From: Cytophagaceae bacterium
Lineage (GTDB): Bacteria; Bacteroidota; Bacteroidia; Cytophagales; Spirosomataceae
Assembly: GCA_947461155.1 (NCBI GenBank)
Contig: CANHKE010000020.1
Span: 1 to 10,395, forward strand
Length of the DNA: 10,395 nucleotides
Reading direction: 5' to 3'
In this document: piece after piece, positions 7,905 to 10,395 of the stretch
How the letters are laid out: each line of letters begins with the position of its first letter
Numbering within the stretch: the first letter of the stretch is position 1
The notes under the pieces: model-generated
Databases searched by the model: none
Told to the model about the DNA's origin: nothing
The model's input: the letters and a program-made list of their open reading frames with translations, nothing else
Translations under genes and position numbers: made by a program

Positions 7905-7953
7905 TATTGAAAAAAAACAACGTAAAATAAGGAAAAAAAAGGGAAAAAAGCTA
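7905..7953 (-). promoter_or_regulatory. U-rich leader between rel and the Fur-family gene
   Basis: This 49-bp gap reads on the minus strand as pyrimidine-rich runs, with a 22-base homopyrimidine tract (7950-7929) and a later run of eight T (7917-7910) just before the Fur-family ATG. No hairpin precedes the T runs, so it is not a classical intrinsic terminator. A degenerate -7-like sequence (TTACGTTG) lies between the two runs, so an internal promoter is possible but weakly supported. Confidence 0.3.
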
Positions 7954-10203
7954 CTAATCTTCCCGCGCCACCTCGATTACTCCCGAAACCATTTCCAGCT
8001 CCGTAACCAAATTTTCCAAGTGCGCTGTATCATGAATCATCAACGAAATCTTTCCCTCAAACAATCCATCCTTCACCCCAATCGAAAGCGCCGTAATATT
8101 CACCTTTAACTCATCCGAAATCACCCGCGTCACATCATTCACCAACCCCACCCGGTCAATCCCCCGAATCGTCAATTCAACCACAAAAGACATTTGAATT
8201 TGACTCGTCCACTGCGCCTTAATCACACGATCCCCATGCCGCGACAACAACTCTGTCGAATTCGGACAAGTCGTCCGGTGAATTTTTATCCCCTCATTGA
8301 TCGTCACAAACCCAAAAACCTCATCCCCCGAAATCGGATTACAACATTTCGCCAAAGTATAATCCACCTTGTCCATGTCCTCCCCAATCAACAACATATC
8401 CGACTCCTTGCGGTTCTGCTCCACCTGACGCATGCCACTCTTGAACGTCTTCGCATCCGTGATCGGAGACTGAATCGACTTCTCCGCCTGCTTGCGTTCA
8501 TGCAATTCTTTGTCCAACTTCCAATGTTTCAGTTGGTCGACCGAAATGTAATTCTTACCAAAACGGTAAAACAAATCATTCGCATCTTTCGCATTGAAAT
8601 AGGCACGCAGCTGATTCGTAATCTCCAAGGTTAAATTAGGAAAACCCAAATGCTTCAATCGATGCTCCACCATATCCCGACCCGAAATCAAATAGGTCTT
8701 ATTTTCTTCCTTGATGCATTCCTTAATCCGCGCTTTAGCCTTCGTCGTCGTCACAATGCGCAACCAATCCTCCGACGGCTTTTGCTTCGATGAAGTCAAA
8801 ATTTCGAGCTGATCGCCATTGGCCAACTTATGTGACAGAGGCACCAATTTACCCCCTACTTTCGCACCGATGCAATGACCACCCACCTCCGAGTGAATCT
8901 CAAAGGCAAAATCCAAGGCTGTAGCCCCGGCTTGCAAGACAACCAATTTACCTTTAGGTGTAAAAACGAAAACCTCCTCGTTGTACAACGAGTTTTTGAT
9001 ATCGTCCACGAGCTCGACGGCCGACTGGCTCTTATCGTTCATTTCGAGCGCCTCACGCACTTGGCTTAACCAAGACTCGAACGCCTGCGACGTGCGCGTG
9101 TCTGTTCCTTTGTATTTAAAATGCGCAGCAACCCCTTTCTCCGCAATCTCGTCCATACGCTTCGTGCGAATTTGCACCTCCACCCAGCGACCTTCCTTAT
9201 CATTTCCAAAAGGCATACTCATCACCGTCGTGTGCAAGGATTCGTACCCATTCGACTTGGGCGTCGAAACCCAATCCTTCAAACGGCTTGGATTCGGTCG
9301 GTAATGATCCGTAACAATACTATAAACCTCCCAGCACTCTCCCTTCTCTCGCTCTAAAGGCACATCCAACACCACCCGAATCGCAAATAAATCGTAAATC
9401 TTTTCAAAAGGAGTATCCGACTTCTTAATCTTATTGTAAATGGAATAAATGGATTTCGGCCGACCTTTAATGGTATACCTAATCCCGCGATCATCCAAAG
9501 ACTTTTTGATCGGACGAATAAACTGATCCACGAAATTTTCGCGATTCTGCTTGTTCTCCATCAACTTATTCGCAATCTCCTTGTAAGCCTCCGTCTCCGT
9601 AAACTTCAATCCCAAATCCTCCAACTCCGTCTTAATGGCATTCAAACCTAGGCGATGTGCCAAAGGCGCATACAGATAGATCGTCTCGGAGGCAATTTTC
9701 AATTGCTTCTCTTTGGCCATACTTTCGAGCGTCCGCATGTTATGCAGACGATCGGCCAACTTGATCAAAATCACGCGAATGTCATCCGAGAGAGTCAACA
9801 ACATCTTGCGGAAATTCTCCGCCTGTTGCGAGGTTCCGTACTCAAAAGTCCCCGCAATCTTCGTTAATCCATCAATAATCTGAGCAATCTTGGGGTTGAA
9901 CATCTTTTCGATTTCCCCCAATGTCGTATTCGTATCCTCGACCACATCATGCAATAACGCCGCTATGATGGACGTCGTACCTAAGCCAATTTCCTCCACA
10001 CAAATTTGTGCGACGGCTAACGGATGATAAATGTATGGCTCGCCTGATTTGCGCCGCATTTCTTTGTGCGCATCGGCCGACAATAAAAATGCTTTCTTGA
10101 TTTCCTTCGCATCGTCATCTTTCAAGTAAGGCTTAGCCGTACGCAAAAGCTTGCGGTAGCGCTTTAAAATCTCGAGACGTTCTGCTTCTAAATCAATTTT
10201 CAT
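7954..10203 (-). CDS. rel: Bifunctional (p)ppGpp synthetase/hydrolase (RelA/SpoT homologue)
   Basis: A full-length 749-residue RSH enzyme that makes and breaks down the stringent-response alarmones ppGpp and pppGpp. Domains in order are as follows. The HD hydrolase covers about 30-190, with H60 and the intact HDVVED motif at 85-90. The synthetase covers about 230-365, with [12 protein letters not shown] at 247-258, YESLHT at 320-325 and [16 protein letters not shown] at 346-361. TGS is at about 409-470, a helical region follows, then a conserved-cysteine module with AKCCNPI at 618-624 and HRTTCPN at 642-648, and finally ACT at about 672-749. The synthetase carries RLKD at 307-310, the RXKD form typical of bifunctional enzymes, rather than the EXDD of monofunctional RelA. 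With the intact HD motif this predicts both activities. The start lies two bases after the ispF stop, arguing for co-translation. A second, monofunctional RelA is not usual in Bacteroidota, so this may be the main alarmone enzyme (inference). Confidence 0.97.
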   Translation of the reverse strand: MKIDLEAERLEILKRYRKLLRTAKPYLKDDDAKEIKKAFLLSADAHKEMRRKSGEPYIYHPLAVAQICVEEIGLGTTSIIAALLHDVVEDTNTTLGEIEKMFNPKIAQIIDGLTKIAGTFEYGTSQQAENFRKMLLTLSDDIRVILIKLADRLHNMRTLESMAKEKQLKIASETIYLYAPLAHRLGLNAIKTELEDLGLKFTETEAYKEIANKLMENKQNRENFVDQFIRPIKKSLDDRGIRYTIKGRPKSIYSIYNKIKKSDTPFEKIYDLFAIRVVLDVPLEREKGECWEVYSIVTDHYRPNPSRLKDWVSTPKSNGYESLHTTVMSMPFGNDKEGRWVEVQIRTKRMDEIAEKGVAAHFKYKGTDTRTSQAFESWLSQVREALEMNDKSQSAVELVDDIKNSLYNEEVFVFTPKGKLVVLQAGATALDFAFEIHSEVGGHCIGAKVGGKLVPLSHKLANGDQLEILTSSKQKPSEDWLRIVTTTKAKARIKECIKEENKTYLISGRDMVEHRLKHLGFPNLTLEITNQLRAYFNAKDANDLFYRFGKNYISVDQLKHWKLDKELHERKQAEKSIQSPITDAKTFKSGMRQVEQNRKESDMLLIGEDMDKVDYTLAKCCNPISGDEVFGFVTINEGIKIHRTTCPNSTELLSRHGDRVIKAQWTSQIQMSFVVELTIRGIDRVGLVNDVTRVISDELKVNITALSIGVKDGLFEGKISLMIHDTAHLENLVTELEMVSGVIEVARED

Positions 10204-10208
10204 ATTTA
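10201..10208 (-). promoter_or_regulatory. ispF stop / rel start junction TAA-AT-ATG
   Basis: On the minus strand the ispF stop TAA (10208-10206) is followed by AT and the rel ATG (10203-10201). The eight-base arrangement is identical to the purA junction at 6109-6116. It suggests reinitiation or continued scanning by the same ribosomes, and places rel translation under ispF expression. Confidence 0.6.
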
Positions 10209-10395
10209 ATCCGCTTGAATTAATGCCACCGCCATCGCAGAAATACCCTCAGCTCTCCCCACAAAACCCAAACCCTCCGAGGTTGTCGCTTTTACTGAAA
10301 TTTGATCGACATCAATTCCCATGACAAGCGCTAAATTTTCTTTAATTGCCGGAATGTGTGGATTCAATTTTGGCCGATCCAGCACCACCGTCACA
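10206..10395 (-). CDS. ispF: 2-C-methyl-D-erythritol 2,4-cyclodiphosphate synthase, C-terminal part (cut by window edge)
   Basis: IspF converts CDP-methylerythritol phosphate to methylerythritol cyclodiphosphate with release of CMP, in the non-mevalonate isoprenoid pathway. Only the last 62 residues are in the window; the family is about 155-160 residues long, so roughly 95 N-terminal residues, including the Asp-His-His zinc site, lie beyond the right edge. The visible part has the family signature: RPKLNPHIP near the start and VKATTSEGLGFVGRAEGI, followed by the AVALI tail. The GTG at 10394 is an internal valine codon rather than a start. The gene is followed after two bases by rel. Identity is well supported despite truncation by the window. 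Confidence 0.95.
   Translation of the reverse strand, partial: VTVVLDRPKLNPHIPAIKENLALVMGIDVDQISVKATTSEGLGFVGRAEGISAMAVALIQAD

Noticed and set aside
8281..8340. Strong C-over-G bias on the given strand (20 C against 5 G in this line)
   Set aside because: The bias follows the direction of the genes and reverses in parts of tsaD (for example 12 C against 20 G at 5041-5100), so it is ordinary strand or coding skew, not a sign of transfer.
8194..9357. Plus-strand open frames opposite rel
   Set aside because: They are antisense to conserved catalytic domains and have shadow-type composition.

Overview
The window reads as an ordinary chromosomal housekeeping segment of a Bacteroidota bacterium, most likely of the order Cytophagales (the order is inferred). 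Three things suggest this. A very long TamB-like protein is divergent from tsaD. Both intergenic promoter candidates match the Bacteroidota -7 box (TAnnTTTG), and there are no obvious Shine-Dalgarno sequences. Base composition is moderate, and the minus-strand genes show C-rich, G-poor sequence on the given strand. There is no tRNA, rRNA, CRISPR array, insertion sequence or phage gene.

Layout, left to right. Positions 1-63 hold a tandem heptamer repeat (consensus CCAACGT, nine units) that touches the stop codon of tamB. tamB (64-4533, minus) encodes a membrane-anchored AsmA/TamB-type envelope protein of 1489 residues. A 32-bp gap with two tandem -7 boxes separates it from tsaD (4566-5564, plus), the tRNA t6A threonylcarbamoyltransferase. 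tsaD converges on a long minus-strand gene cluster. The 79-bp gap between them carries two copies of a 20-bp palindrome in opposite orientation plus a small hairpin, plausibly a two-way terminator or a REP-like element.

The minus-strand cluster runs from the right edge leftwards: ispF (3' part only), a bifunctional Rel/SpoT alarmone enzyme, a Fur-family metalloregulator, purA, and a 155-residue protein of uncertain identity. Gaps are 2, 49, 24 and 2 bp, so most or all of it may be one transcription unit. Both 2-bp gaps have the same form, TAA-AT-ATG, which suggests coupled translation.

Functionally the cluster joins isoprenoid precursor synthesis, stringent-response signalling, metal-dependent regulation and AMP synthesis. 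PurA is a known direct target of (p)ppGpp in E. coli, so having the alarmone enzyme and PurA in one cluster is notable. The least explained gene is the small one after purA. Its layout resembles the DNA polymerase III psi subunit (HolD), a tentative idea reached by eye. I found no clear sign of a new defence or mobile system.
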